DNA of 64,000 nt from Sequoia sempervirens (taxonomy: Eukaryota; Streptophyta; Pinopsida; Cupressales; Cupressaceae). The notes under the pieces are model-generated. The model did no database searches, was not told where the DNA came from, and was given only the letters and a program-made list of their open reading frames with translations. The stretch covers positions 49,267-113,266 of the forward strand of contig VDFB02344245.1 of assembly GCA_007258455.2 (NCBI GenBank), read 5' to 3'. Shown in pieces: positions 34,554 through 46,199 of this stretch; position 1 is the first letter of the stretch, and each line of letters starts with the position of its first letter. A program made the translations under genes and the position numbers.

Positions 34554-34932
34554 TGACGAGGGAGAAAACCTAAGACACAGAAAATGATGCAAACAACTAG
34601 AGAAATTTTATTATTATTCAGAATGGAAATTCTTACGTGTAGAGGATCTCAAATCCTCAAGCTCTGCAATACATGTAAACTACAAATTTTTTAGAAAACT
34701 ACAAAATTTTCCCCTTTCGCAGCATGCAAACTCTTTTCCCCTAAAAAGCCATCAAAAATTAGAAAACCCCCATAAATATATCCTTTTCCATTTTGGAGCC
34801 AAACAACATTTGAATTATGAGTTTTGGCAGTTTGGCACCAAAATTTACAATTTGAAATTCAAAAATTGAGTCTTAATTTGAAAATTGGCAATTTTCCAAA
34901 AATCGGCCAACTTCCCGAAGCCATAACTTTTG

Positions 34933-37565
34933 TGTTGGTTCTCAGTTGTGATCATATCATTTGTCCTTGATGTCAAAATCCCTTTCAATTAATTCTACTT
35001 GTTGACAATTTTAGATTGGTTTCTCATGATCAGTTTGAGCTTTGTGCAGTCTCTGGTTATCTTATTTGTACATTGTCTCGGTGACAGAAAAAGAACATTT
35101 CGGCGTGAAAATGCTAGGGTCTCCCCAATCCATTTTTTTTGATAAATGTTTGTGTTGCCTATCGGTAAGCCATTTCTGATGTCATTTCGATTGGATTTTT
35201 TCATTCAGGTAGCTTTCGACATGTGTTACACCGTGGGTATGTGGTCACAACGATAGTGGTATGTCACACCGACTGCCATTGAAAAATTGTATATTGGCAT
35301 GAGTTTAAGGCTTCGATGAAGGGTCATAGCGAGATTGTTATGTCTCACCGACTAATACATGTGGTGGTTCATCGGCGTAAGAAATCCCTATCAGCATGTT
35401 GTTTAATCGAGCACTTTATGTCTTGGCGACCGACATAAGAAGGATCATAACGGCAGGAGTTTTGATATCGGGGTATTGTCTCATCGAACTTGAAATGTCA
35501 CCCCAACTAGTGCATATGGAGGTTCATGGGCAGAGCTGGGCAGTATCGGTATAGGTCTCGGTGAAGTGGTTTTGTCTCACCAACATCACATCTGGGGTTT
35601 CACTTTGGCCAAACTTAATGTATTTGGTATATAGTCTCACCAAAAAAAATTTGTCTCACCGACCGATGCACTGAATGTCTTATCGGCATAAGGTTACTAC
35701 TTTGATGAAATATCATGGCGATCTCATAGTGTCTTATTGAGTTGTGCTCAAAGATTCACTTCGGCTAGACATTTTTATTTCAGTATGTAATCATAACGAA
35801 TGTGCAATGTCACATCAATTGTCAACTTAAAGATATTCATCTCGATAAGAGTTAGGGTCTTCGGCATAGGTATTGAATTGTCATGGTGACATGTTTGATC
35901 ACGAGGGCTCTCGAAAAAACAAAGACTTGTCTACAAGATGTCTCTCTGATATCAAAAGGCTATAGCGATAGTGAATGAAACAAAAGGGACTTCGGTGAAA
36001 CTTAATGTGGTCTACGAGAGATCTTCCCGACTTCACTAGGTCATAGCGAAAAACAAAGAAGGTTACATGGCTCTCAACATGACATAATGTTTTCATTATG
36101 ACTTCTCACTGATTCTGTTGGGTCATGGCGAAAGCGATTACTAAGGGGAATGTCTGGCAATTTAATTTCCTTCGGCAGGACGATCTAGATGTCTCAGTGA
36201 ATAGGTGTGATTTTGGGGTGTTTCAGTAAAACAAAAGGTATTCTATATAGGGTCTCCCTGATTATGAATTGTTTCAGTGACACCTAATGAAAGAATGATT
36301 AGGGAAAATTTGTGATTATTCTTTTGGCTAGGTATGGAACCCTAGCCAGGCCGCCATCATGAGAATTTAATTTTTTATTGTTGCTAGCTGTAACAGCTTT
36401 ATCAGTGGTATATGGAAGCTTTATTTGGTACGTTTATGGCTAGAAGTTCAACAGTGGTTGATGGAGCCATGAGAGTTGCAATTTTGAATGGTATTTTTTT
36501 TATGCATTTCATGTTGTGCATACTGATTTATATTTACCATTTCTTTAGAATTGCTCTCTGCATTTCGGTTACTAATGTGGTAAATGATGCTCTGATAGAG
36601 TATTGTTTTTCATGCTTTAGAAGTTATGTTTTACAGTGATGGGCAGTTGTGCTTTTTAAGCAGTGAAATGATCTCATGTGTTTCAGATTTTTTGAGAATG
36701 ACTCTTAGCTAGGTGAAATGACTCTTGTTTTGGCAATTTAATTTCACCTTGTCTAATAATCTTTTCAGGATGGTTGTTTAGCTGTTACTTCTGATGGTAG
36801 TTACTTATCTGGCATTTACATCACAAAGAGTTATCTTTTCACTATGTTCCTTTGACCACAAATTTTTTTGAAGATTTGATACCTAAAAAGGTGTATAAAT
36901 AGTAGTAGAAAACTTGTTTTAGTTCTGTTGTTGTAATTATGAGATTATCATTCCTTGGCTGTATGAAAATGTATGGATAAACTCTGCAATAAATAACAAG
37001 ATGCAGAGATATTGTAAATTTCTTCTCTATGTAATATTTTAAGGATCAATTATTGAATCCTTAGGGTATTCTATAGATGAGAAAACAAAGAGATATGTGC
37101 TTAACTAAAAACAGAGAAATCCTCTAAGTTAGTTTTATTGTTCAAGACATAATTGAGGGGTTGGTACTCCTTGAGGTGGGTGTCTCAAAATGAGGGGTTG
37201 ATGATCCTTGAGTTGGTGCTCAAAAATTAGCCTATAAGGAATTGTGAATAGTTGTTTAAAGGATTAAGCCTGGAAGGCATTTCGGGAGTGGTTTTTATAC
37301 CCTAGGAGGTTTTTCCACTTAGCAAAATCTTGTGTCTTTGTTCATATGTGTTTGCACTGCTTTACTGTGTTGTTGTTTCAGTTCACTGTTTGATTATTAC
37401 TTTTCTCAATTTTGTTTATGAATGATTACATTCAACTCATGAATGCATTAATCAGAGTAATATTGAGATCAAATCTGAGCTATGTTTTTGAATTTTTGAA
37501 AATTGGTCAAATCAGTTAAGACACTGATTCACCCCCCCCCTCTCAGTGTCATTTTAACTCCAACA
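34933..37565. mobile_element. Solo LTR, 2.63 kb, TGTTGG...CCAACA, with TTTTG target duplication
   Basis: The insertion begins TGTTGGTTCTCAG and ends ATTTTAACTCCAACA. It is flanked by a perfect 5-bp duplication TTTTG (34928-34932 and 37566-37570). Near the right end it has GATTCACCCCCCCCCTCTCAG, a motif typical of plant copia LTR ends, and a TATA box TATAAATAG at 36894-36902. No PBS, ORF or second LTR is present, so it is a solo LTR, oriented plus by these landmarks. The 35.2-36.3 kb part repeats loose variants of 'tcatagcga...tgtctcaccga'. Confidence 0.85.
36894..36902 (+). promoter_or_regulatory. TATA box of the solo LTR
   Basis: TATAAATAG lies 660 bp before the LTR end, in AT-rich DNA. Transcription of the parental element would have started roughly 30 bp downstream. 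Confidence 0.5.
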
Positions 37566-38079
37566 TTTTGATGCGAGACTCTATTTTTTAAATTTTTTGA
37601 ACCATTGGAAAGGTCCTAGTAGTGTGAAGAATGCATTAAGAACCCGCTCTGTCAATTCCAACATTTTTTGGGCCCGTATGGGACCATTTAGTGCCTCAAA
37701 CTAGACACAGAAAGTTTTTCAAGGCAAAAATAAAAAATTGGAACTTTAATAACTTTCAAACCATGAATGATCTTGACCTGATTCTTTCACTAAAGTGCTT
37801 GTTTTTCCATCCTGAACCTTCCCTTAAATTTTTACCTCCTCACACCTTCAAATTCAAAATTGCTAAAAATAGTAGTTGAGCTAAAAAGGTAGAAAAGGAG
37901 TTCAGAAAGTTGGGAACTCTTATTTGATGGAAGGGGTATCCAGAAATGAAAAAAAATCTACAAAAAGAAAACAAAAGGAAACATAAATGGAAATCATATT
38001 TTTGGGTGATGTAGGATTGCCCTTAAACCACTAGATGCTGCTGCATCAGACACCCAGGGTAATTTGAGAAGTGACACCA

Positions 38080-38490
38080 TCATGTCTTAGATGGTTGAGG
38101 AAAACCCAAATGGAAAGCCTCTTCCTTAGATAACCAGGATGAATCTTCAATAGGCCTTCCTCTCCACTTCACCAGATATTTTGCATACTTCCTATTTCTA
38201 ATTCTCCTTCCCACACGGCTATCTAGGATGGCTTTAATCTCCTTCTCTGAAGTAGGTTTTGGGATGCCACACTGTTTCATTGCTAGTATTTCCTTTGTGT
38301 CACCTTCATGATACTCTATCAAATCTAAAATGTTGAACATGGGGGAAATTTTGACTCCATCCAACAACTCTACCTCATATGCATTCCCTGAATCATGCAT
38401 CTTCAATATCTTATAGGGACCGAACTTCTTCACCTTCAATTTGTTATAGGTTCCCACTAGAAACCTTTCTTTCCTCAAGTGGACCATCAC
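38080..38490 (-). pseudogene. Chromovirus copy A: integrase C-terminus and chromodomain
   Basis: The 136-codon frame has the integrase C-terminal barrel ([36 protein letters not shown]) and then a chromodomain, [19 protein letters not shown]. Chromodomains at the integrase end define chromoviruses and in characterised members direct insertion to heterochromatin. This domain has no stop, unlike that of copy B. Confidence 0.9.
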
Positions 38491-39225
38491 TTCATCACCA
38501 ATTTGAAAATCCTTATTCCTCCTCTTATGATTTGTCTTAGCCTTATACTACATATTCATCTTGTTAATACGTTCTCTTACCTTCTCATGTATATTTTTGA
38601 TGTGTTCTACAAAGTCTTCGACTTCGACACTTGTCTTCTTCTCTTGGTCCATCTTCCTCAGTTCTAGAGTAGTCCTGAGACTGCCTCCATACACAATTTG
38701 GAATGGTGATCTTCTTGTACTTTGGTTGATAGAATTGTTGTATGCAAGTTCTACCTAGGGTAAGATCAAGTCCCATCCCTTAGGTTTATCTCCTACCAAG
38801 CACCTCAGTAGGTTACCAAAACTTTTATTCACAACCTCAATCTATCCATTAGCTTGTGGATGGTGTGTAGAACTGAGCTTCAACTTTGTCCTCAATTTCT
38901 TCTACAAGGTCCTCCAAAAGTACCCAACAAATTCGGTTTCACAATTTGAGACTATACTCCTTGGCAGACCATGTAGGCTCACCACCTCTCTAAAGAACAA
39001 GTCAACAATGTGGACTACATCATGGGTCTTCTGGTATGGAATGAAATGTGCCATCTTCGAAAACCTGTCAACTACCATAAACACTAAATCATTCCCTCTT
39101 TGTGTCCTTGGAAAACCAAGAATAAAGTCCATACTTATATCCTTCCACGACCTCTTTGGTACAGGTAAGGGTTGATATGATGGTGCTAGTACTGCAGGTA
39201 CTGCACATGGACCCGACTCTCTCAA
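38491..39225 (-). pseudogene. Chromovirus copy A: integrase core joined to RT remnant
   Basis: The frame opens with [14 protein letters not shown], the first residues of an RT N-terminus, and passes directly into [18 protein letters not shown], the integrase core. All of RT and RNase H is missing. The core has [16 protein letters not shown]. At the second catalytic position it reads VSNCETEF, where the family usually has SDRD. The frame is broken near 38885 and further down by stops. Confidence 0.85.
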
Positions 39226-39229
39226 ATCA

Positions 39230-40080
39230 AACCCTTTCTCAACAACTCCTGAAATTGTTTTTTCAACTCCTCATTTTCTACAAGAGTCATTTTGTGAGAT
39301 ACCTTATTTGGAAAGTTGGCTCTAAGGATCAAGTAAATCTAATGACTGAACTTCTTCACTGGTGGTAAGCCCTTAGGTACATTATCAAAAACAACATTCT
39401 AAAACTCACTCAATAATCCAGAAACTTCTACTGGCACATTCTCACTATCCTCCTTATCCATTCTAGGAATCAATGCATAACATATACGCTCATGCTCCAT
39501 GCTTTCTAAAAATTTCCTTCCATCAACATAACAAACTCTAGCACTATTGCATACATTTTCTTTAGCCTCCTTCAGGGGTTTCAAGTTATGGCAGACTCCA
39601 TCCTTTGTCGGGGAATAAGTGTTTGCATGGCCATCATGTATAGCTTTCCTGTCAAACTACCATGGCCTCCCCAACAACATGTGACATGCATCCATGGGGA
39701 TTATATCATAAAGTACCTCATCATGAAAGCTCCCAATCTTGAACTTCGCTAGGCACTGGTCATTGACCAAAACTTTGTGGTCTTTCTTCAACTAGGCAAT
39801 CTGATATGGATGTGAATGCCTTTTCCTCTTCAGCTTCAACTTCATACCCATCTCTTCTAACACCAAATTATTAGTGCTCCCACTATTAATAATGAAATCA
39901 CAACATTTTCCTTCACATTTGCACCTTGTGTGAAACAGATTCTACCTCTATTCTGGCTCCTTCTCTTCAGTCACAAGGGCTCTTCTAACCACTAGGGCTT
40001 ATCCCCTTTCAGTATCATCTGAATGCTCAGATTGAGCCTCCTCATCTGTATGTGCAACCCTTCCATGACCTTCTGGCCTT
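39230..40080 (-). pseudogene. Chromovirus copy A: protease region
   Basis: The frame contains FHTRCKCEGKCCDFIINSGSTNN (protease with D-to-N at the usual DSG/DNG position), then VLYDIIPMDACHMLLGRPW and VCYVDGRKFLESMEH. It ends in the LLRKG residues that begin RT. Several stops interrupt it. Confidence 0.82.
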
Positions 40081-40084
40081 TTGT

Positions 40085-41167
40085 CTATCCTTCCTTGCTG
40101 TTGTGTATATTCATAGGCTTGATGCCCTTTTTCACCACATTGGAAACAAGTGCCTCTAAAACCACTTCTTTCAGGCCCTTGCCTATATCTTCCTCATCCT
40201 CTACCTCTTTGATCACCATTGTTTTGATCATGAGGGAAATACAAGTTATCATTCTTCTAGCTTTGGCTGGTACCCACATCCCCATTTTTCTTGTCACCCT
40301 CATTTCGGCTTCCAAAAGATCTTCCACTACCCCTTCTGCTTTGACCTTCTCATCCTTTTTGCTTGTTGTCAAATCTTTTGTTCAACTTCTATTCAACTTT
40401 CAGAGCAAACTGATATGCATCCTCAATGGTGGTCATTCTGACCAGGCTTAACTCCTCTTAAATGTTTGGTCGTAACCAATTAAGATAATGGGCTACCTTC
40501 TCCTTGTTGGTCTCTGCATGGCCTATTCTGATGATCATCTTGTGAAAATATTTTGTGTATTCTTTCACAGATCTGCTTCCTTGCTTCAACCCTTGCAATT
40601 TATTCAACAGATCAAATTCATAGTCGACTGGTATGAATCGATTCTTTAGTTTTTCCACCATGATATCCCAACTACTAATCTTTCCCTTTCCTCTTCAATT
40701 TCTCTCCAACTAGACCTCTTTCCACCAAATATTTGCATGGCCCTTCAGCTACATTTTTGCAAACTTAACCCAATCTGGGTCCTCTACATCTTCATACTCG
40801 AAATACTCCTCTAGCTTGTTGATCCAGTCAATCAACTCTTTTGGCTCCAGACTTCTAGAATAACTAGGAACTTTTATTCTGGGTCTTTTTTCCGATCTTT
40901 GAAATGTCCCTAATTGGCTACATTTGATCTTGATCAATCGCTTCTTCTTCCTCTTCTACATCCAAATCTTCCACCTCTTCTTCATCCTCGCTTTCTTCTC
41001 TCTTTCTCGAGTTTAACCCTCTTCTCATCTATTCCTACAATGCATCAATTTGTCTTTGGAGGGCTCTGGAACCCTCAGCCACCAATGGATCTCTTCCACC
41101 AACATTTCTACCACCTATGCCACCTATGGAACCACCATGCCTACCAAGAATCACTCTTGGAGACATC
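40085..41167 (-). pseudogene. Chromovirus copy A: Gag with zinc knuckle
   Basis: Gag starts around MSPRVILGRHGG. It has an acidic segment (SEDEEEVEDLDVEEEE), the retrotrans_gag core (IMVEKLKNRFIPVDYEFD, GSRSVKEYTKYFHKM) and a CCHC knuckle, CFQCGEKGHQAYEY, in which the last Cys is Tyr. Many stops are present. Copy B has the same architecture. Confidence 0.85.
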
Positions 41168-41249
41168 TTGAATATGTCAAACCCACAACCACGGTCCTGG
41201 TTTGAATTGTCTCATGATCGGCGATCTATCCACATGCTCAAGAAAACAA

Positions 41250-41261
41250 GCTTTGATACCA
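41250..41261 (-). other. Chromovirus PBS, copy A
   Basis: TGGTATCAAAGC on the minus strand lies two bases (GG) after the CA end of LTR2. It matches initiator tRNA-Met with one mismatch. Confidence 0.9.
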
Positions 41262-41263
41262 CC

Positions 41264-42128
41264 TGACGAGGGAGCAAACCCGAGACATAGAAAATGATGC
41301 AAACAACCAGAGAAATTTTATTATTATTTAGAATGGAAATTTTTACATGTAGGGGATCTCAAATCCTCGAGCTTTTCAATACATGCAAGCTACATATATT
41401 TAATTTAGAAAACTATAGAATTTTCCCCTTTCATAGCATGCAAACTCTTTCCCCCCAAAAAGCCATCAAAAATTAGAAAACTGCCCCATAAATAGATCAT
41501 TTTCCACTTTGGAGCGAAATAACATTCGAATTATGAGCTTTGGATGTTTGGAATTGGCACCAAAATTTACAATTTGAAATTCAAAAATTGAGTCCTAATT
41601 CGAAAATTTGCAATTTTCAAAAAAATTAGCCAACTTCTAGAAGCCATAACTTTTGATGTGGGACTCTGTTCTTCGAACCGTTTGAATCGTTGGAAAGGTC
41701 TCAAAGTGAAGAACATGCTAAGAACCCACTTGGTTGGTTCCAACAATTTTTGGGCCCATACAAGACCTTTTAGTGCCTCAAACTAGACTCAAAAGGTTTT
41801 TTAGGGCAAAAAGCAAAAAATGAAACTTGAATAACTTTGAAACTGTGAATGATCTTGACCTAATTTTTTCAACAAAGTGCTTCTTTTTTTGTCCTAAACT
41901 TTCCCTTAAATTTTTACCTCTTCACGCCTTCAAATTTAAAACTATTAAAAATAATAGTTGAGCAAGAAAAGTAGAAAAATAGTTTTGAAAGTTAGTAACT
42001 CTTATTCGACGAAAAGTGTCCAAAAATGCAAAAACATCTACAAAAAGCAAACAAAAGGAAACATAAATTGAAAGAATATTTTTGGGTGATGCAGGATTGC
42101 CTTTACACTACTAGATGCTCTTGCATTA
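41264..42128 (-). repeat. Chromovirus LTR2 (shared middle LTR)
   Basis: This 865-bp LTR is collinear with LTR1 and LTR3 and serves both bodies. The ends are CTCGTCA (minus-strand end) and TAATGCAAGAGC (degenerate TG start). Divergence from the other LTRs is roughly 10% by eye. Confidence 0.9.
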
Positions 42129-42179
42129 GACACCCAAGGTAATTTGAGAAGTGACCCCATCACATCTCAAATGGTTGAG

Positions 42180-42570
42180 GAAAACCGAAATGGTCAACCT
42201 TTGTCTTAGACAACCAGGATGAATCTTCCATAGGCCTTCCTCTCTAGTTCACCAGATATTTTTCATATTGTTTGTTTCTAGTACTCCTTCCCACATGGCT
42301 ATCTAGGATGGCTTCAATCTCCTCCTTCTCTGAAGTAGGTGGTGGGATGCCACACTGTTCCATTGCTGGTATTTCATTTGTGCCACCTTCATGATACTCT
42401 ATCAAATCTAAAATGTTGAACATAGGGGAAATGTTGACTCCATCTAACAACTCTACCTCATATGTGTTCCTTGAATCATGCCTCTTTAATATCTTACAGG
42501 GACCAAATTTCTTCATCTTCAATTTGTTATAGTTTCCCACTGAAAACCTTTCTTTCCTCAAGTGGACCAT
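42180..42570 (-). pseudogene. Chromovirus copy B: integrase C-terminus and chromodomain
   Basis: The region contains [20 protein letters not shown], the barrel, then YEKYLVN followed by a stop where the chromodomain has W (TGG to TAG), then RGRPMEDSSWLS. The chromodomain is therefore truncated in this copy. Confidence 0.88.
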
Positions 42571-42630
42571 TACTTCATCACCAATCTAAAACTCATTAGT
42601 CCTCCTCTTTTAATCTGCCTTAGCCTTATA

Positions 42631-43263
42631 CTACATATTCATCTTGTTAATATGTTCTCTTTCCTTCTCATGTATATTCTTCATGTGTTCTGCAAAGTCT
42701 TTAGCTTTGGCACTTGTCTTCTTCTCTTGGTCCATCTTCCTTAGTTTTGGAGCGGTACTGGGACTACCTCCATACACAATTTGGAATGGTGATCTTCTTA
42801 TGCTCTGATTGACAGAATTATTGTAAGAAAATTCTACCTGGGGTAAGATCAAGTTCCAATGCATGGATTTATCTCCTACCAAGCACCTCAGTAGGTTACC
42901 CAGACTTTTGTTCACAACCTCATTTTGTCCATTAGTCTATGGATGTTGTGCATAACTGAACTTCAACTCTGTCCTCAATTTCTTCCATAAGGCCCTCCAA
43001 AAGTACCCAACAAATTTGGTGTCACGATTTGAGACTATACTCTTTGGTAAACCATGTAGCCTCACCATCTCTTTGAAGAACAAGTCAGTAATGTGGACTG
43101 CATCATGGGTTTTCCAGCATGGAATGAAATGTGCCATCTTTGAAAACCTATCAACTACCACAAACACTGAATCATTCCCTCTCTGTTTCCTTGGAAAACC
43201 AAGAACAAATTCCATACTTATATCCTCCCATGGCCTCTCTGGTGCAGGTAAGGGCTGATACAA
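42631..43263 (-). pseudogene. Chromovirus copy B: integrase core
   Basis: [18 protein letters not shown] opens the core, with [34 protein letters not shown] and, after a TAG in place of Gln, TNGQNEVVNKSLGNLLRCL with the Glu. The second catalytic position reads Asn in both copies (SN instead of SD). The sequence immediately upstream is the end of protease and the start of RT, confirming the RT-RNase H deletion. Confidence 0.88.
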
Positions 43264-43295
43264 CAGTGCTAGTAGTGCAAGTACTACACATAGAC

Positions 43296-44075
43296 TTAGA
43301 CTCTCTTGATCAAACCCTTTCTCAACAACTCTTGAACTTGTCTATTCAACTCCTCATTTTCTATAGGAGTCATTATGTGAGCTACCTTATTTGGCAAGTT
43401 GGATCCAAGGATCAAGTCAATTTGATGACTGATCTTCCTCACTGGTGGTAAACCCTTAGGTTCATTATCAGAAACAATACCCTGAAACTCATTCAGTAAT
43501 ATAGAAACTTCTACTGGCACATTCTCACTATCCTCCTTATCCATTCTAGGAATCAATACATAACACATACACTCATGCTCCATGCCTTCTAAAAATTTCC
43601 TTCCATCAACATAACAAACTCTAGCACTACTACATACCTTTTCTTCAGCCTCATTCAGGGGTTTCAACTTATGGTAGACTCCATCCTTCATCAAGGAATA
43701 ATCGTTTGCATTGCCATCATGTATAGCTCACTTGTCAAACTGCCACACCCTCCCCAAATACATGTGACATGCATCCATGGGGATGATATCATAGAGTACC
43801 TGATCATGATAGCTCCCAACTTTGAACTTCATTGGGAACTACTCATTGACCAAAACTTTGTGCTCTTTCTACAACTAGGCAATCCAATATGAATGTGGAT
43901 TCCTTTCCCTCTTCAACTTCAACTTCATAACCATCTCTTCTGACACCAGATTATTAGTGCTCCCATTGTCAATAATGACATCACAACATTTTCCTTCACA
44001 TTTGCACTTTGTGTGAAACAAATTCTTCCTATGTTCTGGCTCCTTCTCTTTAGTCACCAAGGCTCTTCTAACCAT
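43296..44075 (-). pseudogene. Chromovirus copy B: protease region
   Basis: The frame contains LFHTKCKCEGKCCDVIIDNGSTNNLV with an intact D-N-G active site, the post-protease YDIIPMDACHMYLGRVW, then VCYVDGRKFLEGMEH and HQIDLILGSNLPNK, ending at [12 protein letters not shown]. That is the point where RT should start. Two or three stops interrupt the frame. Confidence 0.88.
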
Positions 44076-44167
44076 TGGGGCTTCTCCCCTTTTAGCATCA
44101 TCTGAATGCTCAGATTGAGTCTCCTCATCTGCATTTGCAACCCTTCCATGATCTTCTGGCCTTTTGT

Positions 44168-45236
44168 CTATCCTTCCTTTTTGTTATGGAAATTCATAGG
44201 CTCGATGCCCTTCTTCACCACATTGGAAACAAGTGCCTCTAAAACCACCTGTTCTGGGCCCTTTCCTAGATCTTCCTCATCCTCTACCTCTTTGATCACT
44301 AGTTTTTTTATCATGATGGTGGTAGAAGTTATCATTCTTCTAGCTTCGACTACTACCCAAATCCTCGTTTTTCTTTTCATCCTCATTTCGGCTTCAAGAA
44401 GATCTTCCACTACCCCTTCCACTTTGACCTCCTTGTCCTTTTTGTTTGTTGTCAAATCTTTTGTTCAACTTCTCTTCAAATTTTAGAGCAAACTGATACA
44501 CATCCTCAATGGTGGTCATTCTGAGTAGGCTTAACTCCTCTTGAATGCTTGGTCGTAACCCATTAAGATAACGAGCTACCTTCTCCTTGTTGGCCTTTGC
44601 ATGGCTCGTTCTAATGATCATCTTGTGAAAATATTTTGTGTATTATTTCATAGATCTGCTTCCTTGCTTCAACCCTTGCAATTTCCTCAGCAAATCTAAC
44701 TCATAGTCCACTGGTATGAACTGCTTCTTTAGTTTCTCCACCATGAGATCCCAATTGCTGATCTTTCCCTTTTCTCTTCGATTTCTCTTGAGCTGGACCT
44801 CTTTCCACCAAATATTTGCATGGCCCTTCACCTTCATTTTTGCAAACTTAACCCAATTTGGGTCCTCTAATTCTTCATACTTGAAATACTCCTCTGGCTC
44901 GTTGATCCAGTTGATCAACTCTTTTGGGTCCAGACTTCCGAAATAACTAGGAACTTTTATTTTGGGTCTTTTTCCAATCTTCAAAATGGCCCTAATTAGC
45001 CACATCTGATCTTGATCAATCACTTCTTCCTCTTCTACATCTAAATCTTCCACCTCTTCTTCATCCTCGCTTTCTTCTCTCTTTCTCGAGTTTAACTCTC
45101 TTCTCATATGTTCCTGCAATGCATCAATTTGTCTCTAGAGGGCTCTGCAACCCTCGGCTACCAATGGATTTCTTCCTCCAACATTTATACCACCTCTCAC
45201 ACCACCAAACCTACTAGGAATCACTCTTGGAGGCAT
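44168..45236 (-). pseudogene. Chromovirus copy B: Gag with zinc knuckle
   Basis: Gag starts near 45236 (MPPRVIPSRFGG). It has an acidic stretch (158-codon open part at 44643-45119), WINEPEEYFKYEELEDPNW, IWWKEVQLKRNRREKGKI and QFALKFEEKLNKRFDNK. The knuckle CFQCGEEGHRAYEF has its last Cys replaced by Phe. A TAG after CRAL replaces Gln (copy A has CAA there). Confidence 0.87.
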
Positions 45237-45318
45237 CTTGAATATCTCAAACCCACAACCACAGTCCTGGTGTAAACTGCTTCACGATCGGTGATTTGTC
45301 CACATGCTCAAGAAAACT

Positions 45319-45330
45319 GCTTTGATACCA
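45319..45330 (-). other. Chromovirus PBS, copy B
   Basis: TGGTATCAAAGC on the minus strand, adjacent to the LTR3 end. It is identical to the copy A PBS. Confidence 0.9.
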
Positions 45331-45332
45331 CC

Positions 45333-46199
45333 TAACGAGGGAGAAAAATTGAGACATAGAAAATGATGCAAACAACCAAAGAAATTTTATTATTATTTAG
45401 AATGGAAATTCTTACATGCAGAGGATCTCAAATCCTTGAGCTCTGCAATACATGCAAGCTACAAAATTTTTGCCTTTCGTAGCATGCAAACTCTTTTCCC
45501 CCAAAAAGCCATCGAAAATTAGAAACCCCCCCCATAAATAGATAATTTTCCATTTTGGAGCCAAAAAAATATTTAATTATGATTTTTGGCAGTTGGGCAA
45601 AATTTATAATTTGAAATTCAAAAATTGAGTCTTAATTCAAAAATTGGCAATTTTCCTAAAATTGGCCAACTTTCAGAAGCCATAACTTTTGATTTGGGGC
45701 ACTGTTTTTCGAACCGTTTGAACCATTGGAAAGGTCGAGAAATGGAGAATGCGTTAAGAACCTACTCTACTAATTCTGGCAATTGTTGGGTCCATATGAG
45801 ACCGTTTAGTGCCTCAAACTGGACTCAGAAGGTTTTTTAGGGAAAAAAGCAAAAATTGAAACTTGAATAACTTTCAAACCGTGAATGATATTGACATGAT
45901 TCTTTTGCCAAAGTTCCTATTTTTCCATCCCAAACCTTCCCTTAAATTTTTACCTCACTCCTTCAAATTCAAAATTGCTAAAAATAACAGTTGAGCAAAA
46001 AAAGTAGAAAAGCAGTTTTGAAAGTTGGGAACTCTTATTTGACAAAAAGGGTATCCAGAAATACAAAAAACATCTACAAAAAGCAAACAAAAGGAAACAT
46101 AAATGGAAAACATATTTTGGGTGATGCAGGAAACATAAATGAAAAACATATTTTGGGTGATGCAGGATTGCCCTTACACCACTGGATGCCCATGCATCA
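45333..46199 (-). repeat. Chromovirus LTR3 (5' LTR)
   Basis: This 867-bp LTR on the minus strand runs from TGATGCATGGGC to CTCGTTA. A 33-bp local duplication (GGAAACATAAATG-AAAACATATTTTGG) is present at 46094-46164 in this LTR only. Confidence 0.9.

Larger units (their letters stand above)
34554..38048 (-). repeat. Chromovirus LTR1 (3' LTR), interrupted by a solo LTR
   Basis: LTR sequence occupies 34554-34932 and 37571-38048. It aligns collinearly with LTR2 and LTR3 and is interrupted after CATAACTTTTG. The minus-strand start TGATGCAGCAGC and end CTCGTCA define it. Confidence 0.88.
34554..46199 (-). mobile_element. Tandem chromovirus (Ty3/gypsy), LTR-body-LTR-body-LTR, RT-deleted
   Basis: Three related ~865-bp LTRs alternate with two ~3.2-kb internal regions, all on the minus strand. 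Each body encodes Gag with zinc knuckle, protease, integrase and a chromodomain. Each lacks RT and RNase H, with the same junction. Two PBS sites match tRNA-iMet (TGGTATCAAAGC, minus strand, 41250-41261 and 45319-45330). The element sits inside the Athila-like RT. Flanks show GTGTG on both sides (46200-46204 as CACAC and near 34547-34552), consistent with a 5-bp target duplication although two extra bases adjoin the left end. Unequal recombination between LTRs would produce this structure. Confidence 0.9.

Noticed and set aside
40023..44486. Plus-strand ORFs at 40023-40451, 43131-43451, 44106-44486 and similar
   Set aside because: They are antisense shadows of the chromovirus Gag, protease and integrase frames on the minus strand.
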